Below, piece after piece: positions 19,151 to 26,190 of a DNA stretch of 41,244 nt (the stretch's first letter is position 1; each line of letters opens with the position of its first letter). This DNA is from Gemmatimonadota bacterium. Lineage in GTDB: Bacteria; Gemmatimonadota; Gemmatimonadetes; Longimicrobiales; Gaopeijiaceae. The notes under the pieces are model-generated. The model saw only the letters and a program-made list of their open reading frames with translations. It was not told the origin of the DNA and did not search any database. The position numbers and the translations under genes are program-made. Location of the stretch: the NCBI GenBank assembly GCA_007130605.1, contig SLSF01000038.1:1-41244 (forward strand), read 5' to 3'.

Positions 19151-19411
19151 TCAGTCCTGCTTGAGGTCGTTCACCCGCTTGTGGAGCTGCGCCTTCAGGC
19201 GGGCGACCTTGTTGGGATGGAAGAGGTTCTTCCGCGCCGCCCGGTCCAGGAGCGAGGAGACCTCGCGCAGCCGTGCCTCCGCCGTCTCGAAGTCGTCGGC
19301 GGCCCGCACCCGCTTCATTCCCGTGCGGATCCGCGAACGGGCCACCCGGTTCTTCGCCTGCCACTTCCGGCCCAGCTCCATCCGCTTCTGCGCCCTCTTG
19401 ATATTCGGCAT
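19151..19411 (-). CDS. rpsT: 30S ribosomal protein S20
   Basis: This 86-aa, Lys/Arg-rich protein binds 16S rRNA in the small subunit. MPNIKRAQKRMELG is the usual S20 N-terminus, and AARKNLFHPNKVARLKAQLHKRVN is the conserved C-terminal helix. The frame is open 18 codons further upstream (to 19465), but ATG 19411 gives the family start and lies about 50 nt downstream of a near-consensus promoter. It is monocistronic and convergent with pyrC. It is flanked upstream by the 74-bp-phased palindrome array. Confidence 0.95.
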   Translation of the reverse strand: MPNIKRAQKRMELGRKWQAKNRVARSRIRTGMKRVRAADDFETAEARLREVSSLLDRAARKNLFHPNKVARLKAQLHKRVNDLKQD

Positions 19412-19468
19412 TCTCTCGTTCCTTCCGTATTCGTGTTCGAACCCATCACGACCAATGTGTAGCAAGGG

Positions 19469-19497
19469 AATATAGGGGCAGTGGGGGGGCGGATCAA
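19469..19497 (-). promoter_or_regulatory. Promoter of rpsT
   Basis: On the minus strand, TTGATC (complement of 19492-19497) and TATATT (complement of 19469-19474) are separated by exactly 17 bp of C-rich sequence. Transcription would begin near 19462, giving a leader of about 50 nt before the rpsT ATG. Confidence 0.7.
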
Positions 19498-19570
19498 TGG
19501 ACGGGGGTTGGGCTCTCGCGATTCGGGTGGGTGGAGGTTGCAGATCAAGCCTCTCTCCGTTGCCGAAACG

Positions 19571-19586
19571 GTAGCGTATACGCTAC
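19571..19586. repeat. Palindrome GTAGCG-TATA-CGCTAC (array copy 1)
   Basis: This is a perfect 16-bp palindrome, the first of three GTAGCG-N4-CGCTAC elements spaced exactly 74 bp start to start. It is followed by AA, giving an extended right end CGCTACAA. It lies upstream of the rpsT promoter and in the gap before the site-2 protease gene. It looks like an operator for a dimeric DNA-binding protein. Confidence 0.85.
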
Positions 19587-19644
19587 AACCATCGCTGAAC
19601 GTCGATTCCGATAGGTCGGAGGCTGGGGTGAGCGACCGGGGACT

Positions 19645-19660
19645 GTAGCGTTTACGCTAC
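19645..19660. repeat. Palindrome GTAGCG-TTTA-CGCTAC (array copy 2)
   Basis: Both 6-bp arms are identical to copy 1 and only the central four bases differ (TTTA). It starts 74 bp after copy 1. The 29 bp before it share about 17 identities with the 29 bp before copy 3, so the array may derive from an old 74-bp duplication. Confidence 0.85.
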
Positions 19661-19718
19661 CAGGGTCCGCAGGATCCCGTGCCCATGAGCCGGAGGTGGG
19701 GACGCGCGATGTGAGGTT

Positions 19719-19734
19719 GTAGCGTTTTCGCTAC
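19719..19734. repeat. Palindrome GTAGCG-TTTT-CGCTAC (array copy 3)
   Basis: This third copy has identical arms and centre TTTT, and starts 74 bp after copy 2. It lies 121 bp before the site-2 protease ATG. 74 bp is close to seven turns of B-DNA, so proteins bound at all three would face the same side of the helix. Confidence 0.85.
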
Positions 19735-19855
19735 ATCGTGCACGCCCGGAGGCCGACCCCCGCGGCCAAGGCACCGGCAGGCCATCGAAGCAGGAGGGTC
19801 GCCCCTCGCCCCTCGGGGTGGTCCACCCCGGCGCCATCGGGTAGCTTCATCGACC

Positions 19856-20515
19856 ATGATCTGGATACTCCTGATACCCATCCTCCTCCTCTCCATCGTG
19901 GTTCACGAGGTGGCCCACGCCTGGGTGGCGCGGAGAGAGGGGGACGACACGGCGGACCGCCTCGGGCGGATCACCCTGAACCCCATCCCCCACCTGGATC
20001 CGGTGGGATCGCTTCTGGTGCCCGCCATCCTCATTGCGCTCCCGGGGAGCTTCATCTTCGGATGGGCCCGTCCGGTCCCGGTGAACCCGGCCAACTTCCG
20101 CGACCCGGTGGGTGGCGACATCCGGGTCACCCTGGCCGGCCCCGCCTCGAACCTGGTCCTGGCCCTCGCCTTCACCCTCCTCATGGTGCCGGCGGCAGCC
20201 ATGGCCGGAGGGGTCGAGGCCGCCATGGATCCGGAGCGGGGAAGCCTCTTCGTGACGGCGTGCTTCTATGGCATCCTCATCAATCTGATCCTGGCCATCT
20301 TCAACATGATCCCGGTCCCTCCCCTCGACGGATCGCATGTCCTCCGGCACCTCCTCCCCCAGGGGATCCGGAAGGCGTACGACTCGGTGGGCCGCATCGG
20401 GATCCTCGTCCTCCTGGGCTTCCTCTTCCTGGTGCCGCAGGGATTCCAGATCATCATGGCGCCGGTCCTCTTCCTGGCGGGGGTCCTCATATCCCTCGTC
20501 GAACTCCTGGTCTGA
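19856..20515 (+). CDS. Site-2 protease family metallopeptidase (M50B)
   Basis: This 219-aa intramembrane zinc protease has HEVAH (H17, E18, H21) in its first TM helix and the second metal motif NMIPVPPLDGSH (N150 to D158) in a later helix. About five to six TM segments are visible. This compact form, without PDZ or CBS domains, is common directly upstream of scpA in bacteria. Substrates are unknown; family members cleave anti-sigma factors or membrane remnants. Its stop is separated from the scpA ATG by two bases, so it heads a tight operon with scpA, scpB and an RluB-type gene. The phased palindrome array lies just upstream and may control this operon. Confidence 0.9.
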   Translation: MIWILLIPILLLSIVVHEVAHAWVARREGDDTADRLGRITLNPIPHLDPVGSLLVPAILIALPGSFIFGWARPVPVNPANFRDPVGGDIRVTLAGPASNLVLALAFTLLMVPAAAMAGGVEAAMDPERGSLFVTACFYGILINLILAIFNMIPVPPLDGSHVLRHLLPQGIRKAYDSVGRIGILVLLGFLFLVPQGFQIIMAPVLFLAGVLISLVELLV

Positions 20516-20517
20516 CG

Positions 20518-21474
20518 ATGGCGCGCTCCGGTACCGTGGAGGGGGAGAGAGGAGGCGGCTTCCTGGTGGAGATCGATCGCTTCCGGGGACCCCTCGACCT
20601 CCTCCTGCACCTGATCCGCCAGCAGGACATCGACATCTTCGACATCCCCATCCGGCGCATCACCGATCAGTTCCTGGGGGCCGTGGAGGGGATCCGAGCC
20701 GCCGACCTGGATTCGGCGGGAGAGTTCCTGGAGATGGCGGCCACCCTCATCCGGATCAAGGCCCAGATGCTCCTCCCCCGTCCAGAGAGCGACGACGACG
20801 AGGATCCCCGGGCCGAGCTGGTGCGCCGACTCCTGGAGTACGAGCAGGTCCGGGAGATCACCCAGCGGATGGAGCGGGCCGAGGCGGAGCGATCCCGTCG
20901 CTTCACCCGGGGCTTCGTCGAGCCCCGTCCTCGCCCCGCCGTCGACGACGTTCCCCTGGAGACCACCTGGGACGAGGTCTTCGGCGCCGCCCTCGACGTC
21001 ACCCTTCCCGTGGTGGTCGACGACACCCACCGGGTGACGCCCCGCACCGTCTCGATGGATGACAAGGCCGCGCTGATCCTGGACCGCCTCGAGACGGAGC
21101 ATGGCCTGGAGTTCCGGACCCTCCTGGCCCCCTTCGCCCATGGGGACCCCGAGTTCCGGATGCATGGGGTCATGACCCTTCTGGCCGGGCTCGAGCTCAC
21201 CCGCAGGCGCCGGATCCACCTCCGGCAGTCGGCGCCCTTCCATGAGCTCTGGATCTACCGGTGGGAGGGGCCCGAGCCCGACGACGGCATGGCCGAGGGC
21301 GCCCTCCCCGACACCCTCGGACCCGACCACGGCCTCCCAGCCGACGCCACTGCCGACGATCTCGAGCCCAGCGACCCCATCCCCGCCAAGCCCGCGTGGG
21401 ACGACTCCGAGCCCGACAAGACCATCCCCGACCCCCCCATCCGTTCCCGCAACGACCCCCCGGGAGAGCCATGA
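20518..21474 (+). CDS. scpA: Segregation and condensation protein A (kleisin)
   Basis: This 318-aa kleisin joins SMC and ScpB in chromosome condensation. The N-terminal signature FLVEIDRFRGPLDLLLHLIR is followed by DIFDIPIRRITDQF and EFLEMAATLIRIKAQMLLP, the SMC-neck-binding helices. A winged-helix-like C-terminal region includes VMTLLAGLELTRRRRI. The last 65 or so residues are Asp/Pro-rich and low-complexity, longer than usual. The ATG at 20518 lies 2 bp after the protease stop; the longer open frame upstream is a shadow. The stop overlaps the scpB start (ATGA). Confidence 0.94.
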   Translation: MARSGTVEGERGGGFLVEIDRFRGPLDLLLHLIRQQDIDIFDIPIRRITDQFLGAVEGIRAADLDSAGEFLEMAATLIRIKAQMLLPRPESDDDEDPRAELVRRLLEYEQVREITQRMERAEAERSRRFTRGFVEPRPRPAVDDVPLETTWDEVFGAALDVTLPVVVDDTHRVTPRTVSMDDKAALILDRLETEHGLEFRTLLAPFAHGDPEFRMHGVMTLLAGLELTRRRRIHLRQSAPFHELWIYRWEGPEPDDGMAEGALPDTLGPDHGLPADATADDLEPSDPIPAKPAWDDSEPDKTIPDPPIRSRNDPPGEP

Positions 21475-22091
21475 ACGCCGAGCAGATCGTGGAAGCGGTC
21501 CTCTTCGCCAGCGACGCCCCCCTCCGCCCCGACGAGATCGCCCGCGCCGACGAGTCCCTCGACGAGGACCGGGTGGAGGTGGCCCTCGAGTGGCTGCGGC
21601 GGCACTACCTGGAGTCGGACCGGGCCTTCGACCTGGTGGAGATCGCCGAGGGGTACCAGCTCCAGACCCGCCCGGAGTATGCCCCCTACCTGGAGCGCTT
21701 CGACACCGTGCCGAAGCCGTCGCGCCTCTCGGGCCCCGCGCTGGAGACCCTGGCCATCATCGCCTACCGACAGCCCCTGGGGCGCCTCGAGGTGGAGTAC
21801 ATCCGGGGGGTGGGATCGTCGGGGGTCATCCGGACCCTGGTGGATCGGGGACTCATCGAGGTGGTGGGGCGGGGCGAGGGACTCGGGCGCCCCCTCCTTT
21901 ACGGCACAACCCTCCGCTTCCTGGAGCACTTCGGCTTCCGGTCCATGGAGGACCTCCCGCGGCCGGAGGAGCTTCCCATCGTCCTCCGCGACCGGAACTC
22001 CCCCATCCTTCCGGAGGACGAAGAAGACGGGAACGGGAACGCCCCGGACCAGGAGGAACTCGAGCTGGAGGACGCCGATGGCGAAGGATAG
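21471..22091 (+). CDS. scpB: Segregation and condensation protein B
   Basis: This 206-aa protein has two winged-helix domains and dimerises on ScpA. Family signatures include EQIVEAVLFASDAPL at the start, PSRLSGPALETLAIIAYRQPL, then EVEYIRGVGSSGVIRTLVDRGLIEVVGR and YGTTLRFLEHFGF. The acidic C-terminal tail is a common feature. The start overlaps scpA by 4 bases and the end overlaps the pseudouridine synthase start by 14 bases, consistent with a single coupled mRNA. Confidence 0.95.
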   Translation: MNAEQIVEAVLFASDAPLRPDEIARADESLDEDRVEVALEWLRRHYLESDRAFDLVEIAEGYQLQTRPEYAPYLERFDTVPKPSRLSGPALETLAIIAYRQPLGRLEVEYIRGVGSSGVIRTLVDRGLIEVVGRGEGLGRPLLYGTTLRFLEHFGFRSMEDLPRPEELPIVLRDRNSPILPEDEEDGNGNAPDQEELELEDADGEG

Positions 22092-22833
22092 GGCCGGGAC
22101 ACCCGAGGGTGAGTCCATGCGCCTCCAGAAGTTCCTCTCCCGCGCCGGCATCGCCTCGCGCCGCGCCTCGGAGGGACTCATGGCCCAGGGCCGGGTGAAG
22201 GTGAACGGCCGTCGGGTGACGAGTCCGGGGATGAGCGTGACCCCCGGCGTGGATCGGGTGGAGGTGGATGGCGAGGTGGTCTCGCTCGAGCCCTTCCGAT
22301 GGATCCTCCTGAACAAGCCGCCGGGCACCGTCACCACCGCCAGCGATCCCGGGGGCCGCCCCACCGTCTACTCGCTCCTCCCCGAGGGCGCCCGCTCCCT
22401 GAACTATGTGGGGCGCCTCGACATGGAGACCGAGGGGCTCCTCATCCTCACCAATGACGGGGATGCCCTCCACGGGCTCCTCCACCCCTCGTCGGAGATC
22501 CCCCGGGAGTACCGGGCGCGGGTGAAGGGGGTACCGCCGCCGGCACGTCTCCGCTCCATGGAGGGGGGAATCCAGCTGGAGGACGGGCCCGCGCGTCCTG
22601 AGTCGGTGCGTCTCCTCCGGACCTTCCCCGGCGACGAGGCCGAGATCTCCCTCGTACTGAGGGAGGGACGAAAGCGGGAGGTGCGACGGATCTTCGAGGC
22701 CATCGGCCATCCGGTGATCACCCTCCGGCGGGTCGCCTTCGGGCCCCAGCGCCTGGGAGATCTTCCCCGGGGGAAGTGGCGGGAACTCCAACCCGAGGAG
22801 GTTCGGGCCCTCCGAGAGGCGGCGAGCCAGTAG
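22078..22833 (+). CDS. Pseudouridine synthase, RluB/RsuA type
   Basis: This 251-aa enzyme modifies uridine in rRNA. An S4 RNA-binding domain (about 14-60) is followed by the RsuA/RluB catalytic domain with GRLDMETEGLLILTNDG; D115 is the catalytic Asp. FRWILLNKPPGTVTT and REGRKREVRRIFEAIGHPV also fit. Position after scpAB is typical of RluB, which forms pseudouridine 2605 in 23S rRNA, but RluE/F-like specificity is not excluded. ATG 22078 overlaps scpB; the alternative ATG 22117 (MRLQKFLSRAG) would give the shorter classical N-terminus. A compact hairpin sits at its stop codon. Confidence 0.9.
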   Translation: MAKDRAGTPEGESMRLQKFLSRAGIASRRASEGLMAQGRVKVNGRRVTSPGMSVTPGVDRVEVDGEVVSLEPFRWILLNKPPGTVTTASDPGGRPTVYSLLPEGARSLNYVGRLDMETEGLLILTNDGDALHGLLHPSSEIPREYRARVKGVPPPARLRSMEGGIQLEDGPARPESVRLLRTFPGDEAEISLVLREGRKREVRRIFEAIGHPVITLRRVAFGPQRLGDLPRGKWRELQPEEVRALREAASQ

Positions 22834-22859
22834 TTCGGTCCAACCGAACGGACGTTCGA
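22833..22859. promoter_or_regulatory. Overlapping palindromes with an SOS-box-like site
   Basis: GTTCGGT-CCA-ACCGAAC (22833-22849) is a perfect 7-bp hairpin at the end of the pseudouridine synthase gene. It overlaps CGAAC-GGAC-GTTCGA (22845-22859). The latter matches the actinobacterial SOS box TCGAAC-N4-GTTCGA at 11 of 12 fixed positions and resembles the Bacillus LexA box. It lies about 92 bp before the Rossmann gene. TetR-type operators can look similar, so the regulator is uncertain. Confidence 0.45.
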
Positions 22860-22950
22860 TTGATTTCCCGGAAGGGATCGCGCCCGCACGGTGCGAACCT
22901 TACCTTGTGGACGATTTTTCACCCGATCCTCCGAACCCCCTGGACGCATC

Positions 22951-24612
22951 ATGGAACTGAAGGACCAGACGATTCTCCTCCTCGGTGGCGCCGGCCTCGT
23001 GGGCCTGGCGGTGGCTCGCCGGATGCTCGATTTCTCACCGGCCCGCCTGGTGGTGTGCGGTCTCCGGCGGGAGGAGGCCGAAGAGGCGGTGGAGGCGCTC
23101 CGTCAGGACCCCGATGCCGGGGAGACCCGGATCGAGCCCTTCTGGGGGGATCTCTTCGTTCCGGAGGCGTACTCGAAGGCACCCCGGGGGGACATCCTTG
23201 CCGATGACACCGCCCGTGCGCTCTATGTGGATGACCTCTACGCCGAGCTCACCGACGAGGTCTTCCGCCGTTCGGCGCTGGGCACCCTCCTGGTGGATGT
23301 GGCCCCCGACGTGGTGGTGGACTCCATCAACACCGCGGGAGCCCTCGCCTACCAGGATGCCTTCCGCTCGGCCGCCGGGCTGCGCCAGGAGGCCCGCGAC
23401 GGAACGGTCTCCCTCGCTTCCGTGGAGCGGCACCTCTCGACCCTCTACCTTCCGCAGCTCATCCGGCACACCCAGATCTCGCTGGAGGGGATGAAGCGGG
23501 CGGGCACCCGGATGTATGTGAAGATCGGGACGGCGGGCACGGGGGGGATGGGGTTGAACGTTCCCTTCACCCACGCCGAGGAGCGCCCCTCCAGGGTCCT
23601 CCTGGCCAAGAGTGGTCTCGCCGGCGCCCAGTCCCTCCTCCTCTTCCTCATGGCCCGGACGCCCGAAGCCCCCGCGGTCAAGGAGATCAAGCCGACGGCG
23701 GCGATCTCGTGGAAGGCCATCGCCCAGGGGCCCATCCGGCGCGCCGGACTTCCGGTGCCCCGCTCCGATGCCCTCCGCCCCCTCCCTCTCTCGGAGGCCT
23801 TCGGTGCCGAGGTGGAGGCGGACGCATGGACTACCCTGGAGGAGCCCCTGGAGGGGGTCTACGTGGACTCGGGCGAGAATGGCTACTTCGCCGCCTCGGA
23901 GTTCGAGACCCTCACGGCGCTGGGGCTCATGGAGTATGTGACCCCCGAGGAGATCGCCGAGAATGTGATCCGGGAGATCCGTGGGATTCCCTCGGGGAAG
24001 GATGTGGTGGCGGCGCTGGACGGGAGCACCATGGGGCCCACCTACCGGGCGGGCATCCTCCGGAGCCAGGCCATCGAGCGGATGGAGGAGATGGAGGCGG
24101 AGGCGGGGGTCCATGGGGTCTCGTACGAGATGCTCGGCCCGCCCCGGCTCTCGAAGCTCCTCTTCGAGGCCGCCATCCTCCGACGCCTCCTGGAGACGGT
24201 GGCGCGGGGGTGCGAACTCGATCCGGCGGCGCTCTCCCAGCGTGCCCGTGCCCTCATCGAGGAAGACGACGACCTCCGCCAGCGGATCCTCTCCATCGGC
24301 CTGCCCATCCTCCTGCCCGATGGCGAGACCCTCCTTCGGGGTCCCCGGGTGAAGGTGCTTCCCGAGGAGGGCGAGTCGGTGGACCTGCAGGTCCTGGTCG
24401 ACCGGGGCTGGGTCGACCTGGGGGCAGACAACTGGCTCCGGTGGCGGGATCGCTTCCGTGGGTTTCGCGATGATGTGGCGAGCCGGGTCGGCCTCGAGTC
24501 CGGTTCCCGCGGTGACCACGAGTACGGCGATGCCGCCGGCGCGATCCGGCCGGGCCGGATGGGGGCGTGGATCTTCCGCTACGAGGACCGTGGCGAGCGG
24601 ATCAAGCGTTGA
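22951..24612 (+). CDS. Unrecognised protein with N-terminal Rossmann NAD(P)-binding fold
   Basis: This 553-aa protein starts with TILLLGGAGLVGLAVARRML, a GxxGxxG dinucleotide-binding motif typical of extended SDR/epimerase folds (residues about 7-26). A VDVAPDVVVDSINTAGAL segment and MYVKIGTAGTGGMGLN follow, the latter resembling a modified catalytic region. No clear Tyr-x-x-x-Lys catalytic pair was found by eye. The C-terminal 200 residues are charged and helical with no recognised domain. It is about twice the length of an ordinary SDR. ATG 22951 is chosen because the Rossmann strand starts immediately after it. It stands alone, with the SOS-box-like site about 92 bp upstream. Function is unknown; a sugar or lipid dehydrogenase is only a guess. 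Confidence 0.75.
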   Translation: MELKDQTILLLGGAGLVGLAVARRMLDFSPARLVVCGLRREEAEEAVEALRQDPDAGETRIEPFWGDLFVPEAYSKAPRGDILADDTARALYVDDLYAELTDEVFRRSALGTLLVDVAPDVVVDSINTAGALAYQDAFRSAAGLRQEARDGTVSLASVERHLSTLYLPQLIRHTQISLEGMKRAGTRMYVKIGTAGTGGMGLNVPFTHAEERPSRVLLAKSGLAGAQSLLLFLMARTPEAPAVKEIKPTAAISWKAIAQGPIRRAGLPVPRSDALRPLPLSEAFGAEVEADAWTTLEEPLEGVYVDSGENGYFAASEFETLTALGLMEYVTPEEIAENVIREIRGIPSGKDVVAALDGSTMGPTYRAGILRSQAIERMEEMEAEAGVHGVSYEMLGPPRLSKLLFEAAILRRLLETVARGCELDPAALSQRARALIEEDDDLRQRILSIGLPILLPDGETLLRGPRVKVLPEEGESVDLQVLVDRGWVDLGADNWLRWRDRFRGFRDDVASRVGLESGSRGDHEYGDAAGAIRPGRMGAWIFRYEDRGERIKR

Positions 24613-24657
24613 TGGCGGATGCTCACTCCCCGGCCTTGATCCGGACCCCGATGGGAA

Positions 24658-24676
24658 CCCCCGGGCCGCCCGGGGG
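24658..24676. terminator. GC hairpin after the Rossmann gene
   Basis: CCCCCGGG-CCG-CCCGGGGG is a perfect 8-bp stem with a 3-base loop, 46 bases after the stop at 24612. It lacks a T-run. The rest of the gap up to 24804 shows only the strong Shine-Dalgarno AAGGAG (24795-24800) of the next gene. Confidence 0.4.
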
Positions 24677-24804
24677 AACTATGAAACAGGCGATCGGATC
24701 GTGGGGAGACGCACCTTCACCGGGAAGTGCGCCGTCCGCCGATCTCACTGTCCATTCACCGGTGGTCCCTCGGCTGCCGACGAACCACAAGATGAAGGAG
24801 CGCC

Positions 24805-25896
24805 ATGCTGACCCATGATGAGCTCGTGGATCTCTATCGGACCCATCGGAAAGACCGGGTTCTCACCGTATACCTCAATGGCAGGGCCACCGACTTCGCA
24901 GAGCGAAGCGCCTGGCGCCGGCGTTTCGAACAGGGCGTTGGCGAGACCCGGAAGCGGCTCCAGGGCGCAGGCGGAGAGGAGGAAGCGACGTTCAACAAGG
25001 CGCTGGAGCATGTGAAGGGCGCCATCTCCGGTTTCGACCAGTTTCTGCCGGGCAATGGATTCGTCGCCTTCGCCACCCCCGAGGGTCTGGTGCATGCCAG
25101 CGCCATCCGGGTTCCCATGCCCGATCTGGTCCGGTGGGAGGATGGCATCCGGGTCGCCCCCTACGTTCGCGCGCTGAAGCAGGAGCGTCCGGTGGTGATG
25201 GCCCTCGTCGACTCCCGCCGTGCGCGGATCTTCGAGTACAAGTCGGGCGAGCTCACCGAGCCGGTGAGCCTGAATGCCGAGACCTTCCTGGGGGACCTCA
25301 GTGACATCAATGTCTCGAAGCGCCCCACCGCCCACTCCGGGGTGCGCGGCAAGACCGGAACCGATGCGGCCCAGAAGGCGCTGGGGACCGGGTCGGACCG
25401 GATGATGAAGCAGCTCGCCGAACAGGTCCGGGACCGGATGGGCAAGTCCGGCCACCTGGTTCTCGGGGGAACCTCCGAGGCGGTGGCACACATTCGGGGC
25501 GCCCTCCCCGGGAACATGAATGGCCGGATGATCGAGCAGACCTCTCTCCGGGTGGAGATGACCGACTCCGAGGCGCGTGACGCGCTGGAGAAGGCGGCGT
25601 CGGAGCTGAACCAGCGCAACCAGGAGAAGCTCCTGGAAGAGGTGGAGAACCAGGCGAAGAGCGGAGGGCGCGGTGCCCTCGGCGCCGAGGGGGTCGAGAA
25701 GGCCCTCCGGGAGGCCCGGGTCGACACCCTCCTCCTCTCGCGGGGATTCATCCATGCGAACCCCGACTACGCTGACCACCTGGTGGGTGCCGCCTTCGAG
25801 CAGCACGCCGAGGTGGAGGAGCTTTCGCTCAACGGCGCGAGCCGACTCGATACCGAGGGTGAGGGGATCGCGGCACGGCTCCGTTACACGCTGTAG
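24805..25896 (+). CDS. Bacterial archaeo-eukaryotic release factor-like protein (baeRF)
   Basis: This 363-aa cytoplasmic protein resembles the baeRF family, bacterial relatives of the aRF1/eRF1 and Pelota fold. The middle segment RPVVMALVDSRRARIFEYKS is highly characteristic. The C-terminal part has the L7Ae/eRF1-domain-3-like order VDTLLLSRGF, then VGAAFEQHAEVEELSLNGAS and a final RLRYTL. The N-terminal region (LYRTHRKDRVLTVYLNG) matches the usual start of the family. No GGQ is present, so peptide release is not expected. Experimental roles are poorly known; ribosome hibernation or rescue has been proposed. A strong Shine-Dalgarno (AAGGAG) precedes the ATG by four bases. It appears monocistronic. 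Confidence 0.82.
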   Translation: MLTHDELVDLYRTHRKDRVLTVYLNGRATDFAERSAWRRRFEQGVGETRKRLQGAGGEEEATFNKALEHVKGAISGFDQFLPGNGFVAFATPEGLVHASAIRVPMPDLVRWEDGIRVAPYVRALKQERPVVMALVDSRRARIFEYKSGELTEPVSLNAETFLGDLSDINVSKRPTAHSGVRGKTGTDAAQKALGTGSDRMMKQLAEQVRDRMGKSGHLVLGGTSEAVAHIRGALPGNMNGRMIEQTSLRVEMTDSEARDALEKAASELNQRNQEKLLEEVENQAKSGGRGALGAEGVEKALREARVDTLLLSRGFIHANPDYADHLVGAAFEQHAEVEELSLNGASRLDTEGEGIAARLRYTL

Positions 25897-25945
25897 TACG
25901 CCCGTTCTTCGACGGCCTGTCGGTGAAGGCCGCACACGAGTGGAT

Positions 25946-25978
25946 GGGGGAGGGGCTCTGGATCGAGTCGCCTCCCCC
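25946..25978 (+). terminator. Terminator-like hairpin after the baeRF gene
   Basis: GGGGGAGG (25946-25953) pairs with CCTCCCCC (25971-25978), followed by TTCTACCTT. ACACGAG lies a few bases upstream (25934-25940), resembling the ACACGAA seen before other hairpins in the window. Confidence 0.55.
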
Positions 25979-26030
25979 TTCTACCTTCGTGGACCGTTGC
26001 ATCGTGCCTCCCCCGGGAGCCGATGCCCCC

Positions 26031-26104
26031 GGGCCCGTAGCTCAGGTGGTTAGAGCACTCGACTCATAATCGAAGGGTCGCAGGTTCGAGTCCTGCCGGG
26101 CCCA
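26031..26104 (+). tRNA. tRNA with CAU anticodon, probably tRNA-Ile2 (else Met)
   Basis: A complete cloverleaf is visible: acceptor GGGCCCG/CGGGCCC, D-stem GCTC/GAGC, anticodon loop CTCATAA, T-stem GCAGG/CCTGC with TTCGAGT, and discriminator A. The anticodon is CAT. No start-tRNA features are seen (positions 1 and 72 pair as G-C). C4-G69 and C5-G68 are determinants reported for TilS recognition of tRNA-Ile2, and the anticodon arm resembles E. coli ileX. The top anticodon-stem pair is a C-A mismatch. The 3' CCA is not encoded. With lysidine at C34 it would read AUA; without it, it would be an elongator Met tRNA. No integrase lies beside it. Confidence 0.9.
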
Positions 26105-26190
26105 CTTCGCCACACCCACGACACCCGGACCCCATCGCACGTGGACCACGCCCCGAATCCCCCCTGTAGACGATCCGCGAGGACGGACGG

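Larger units (their letters stand above)
19412..19855. other. 444-bp gap between rpsT and the site-2 protease gene
   Basis: This gap holds the rpsT promoter, the three phased palindromes and, nearer the protease gene, the odd palindrome GGGGTGG-T-CCACCCC at 19815-19829. Short open frames exist but none has a recognisable family or a convincing start, so no gene is called. A promoter for the protease-scpAB operon must lie in the last 120 bp; TAGCTT 12 bp before the ATG is a weak -10 candidate. Confidence 0.6.

Noticed and set aside
19571-19734. Palindrome array considered as CRISPR or integron attC sites
   Set aside because: Repeats are only 16 bp with variable centres, spacers partly resemble each other, no cas or integrase genes are near, and attC core motifs are absent.
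19652-19896. Short minus-strand open frames across the palindrome array as a toxin or antitoxin remnant
   Set aside because: Translations have no HTH, RelE or HigA resemblance and are Arg/Pro/Gly-rich shadows.
26031-26104. tRNA as an attachment site for an integrated element
   Set aside because: No integrase and no direct repeat of the tRNA 3' end were seen nearby, and neighbouring genes are ordinary chromosomal ones.
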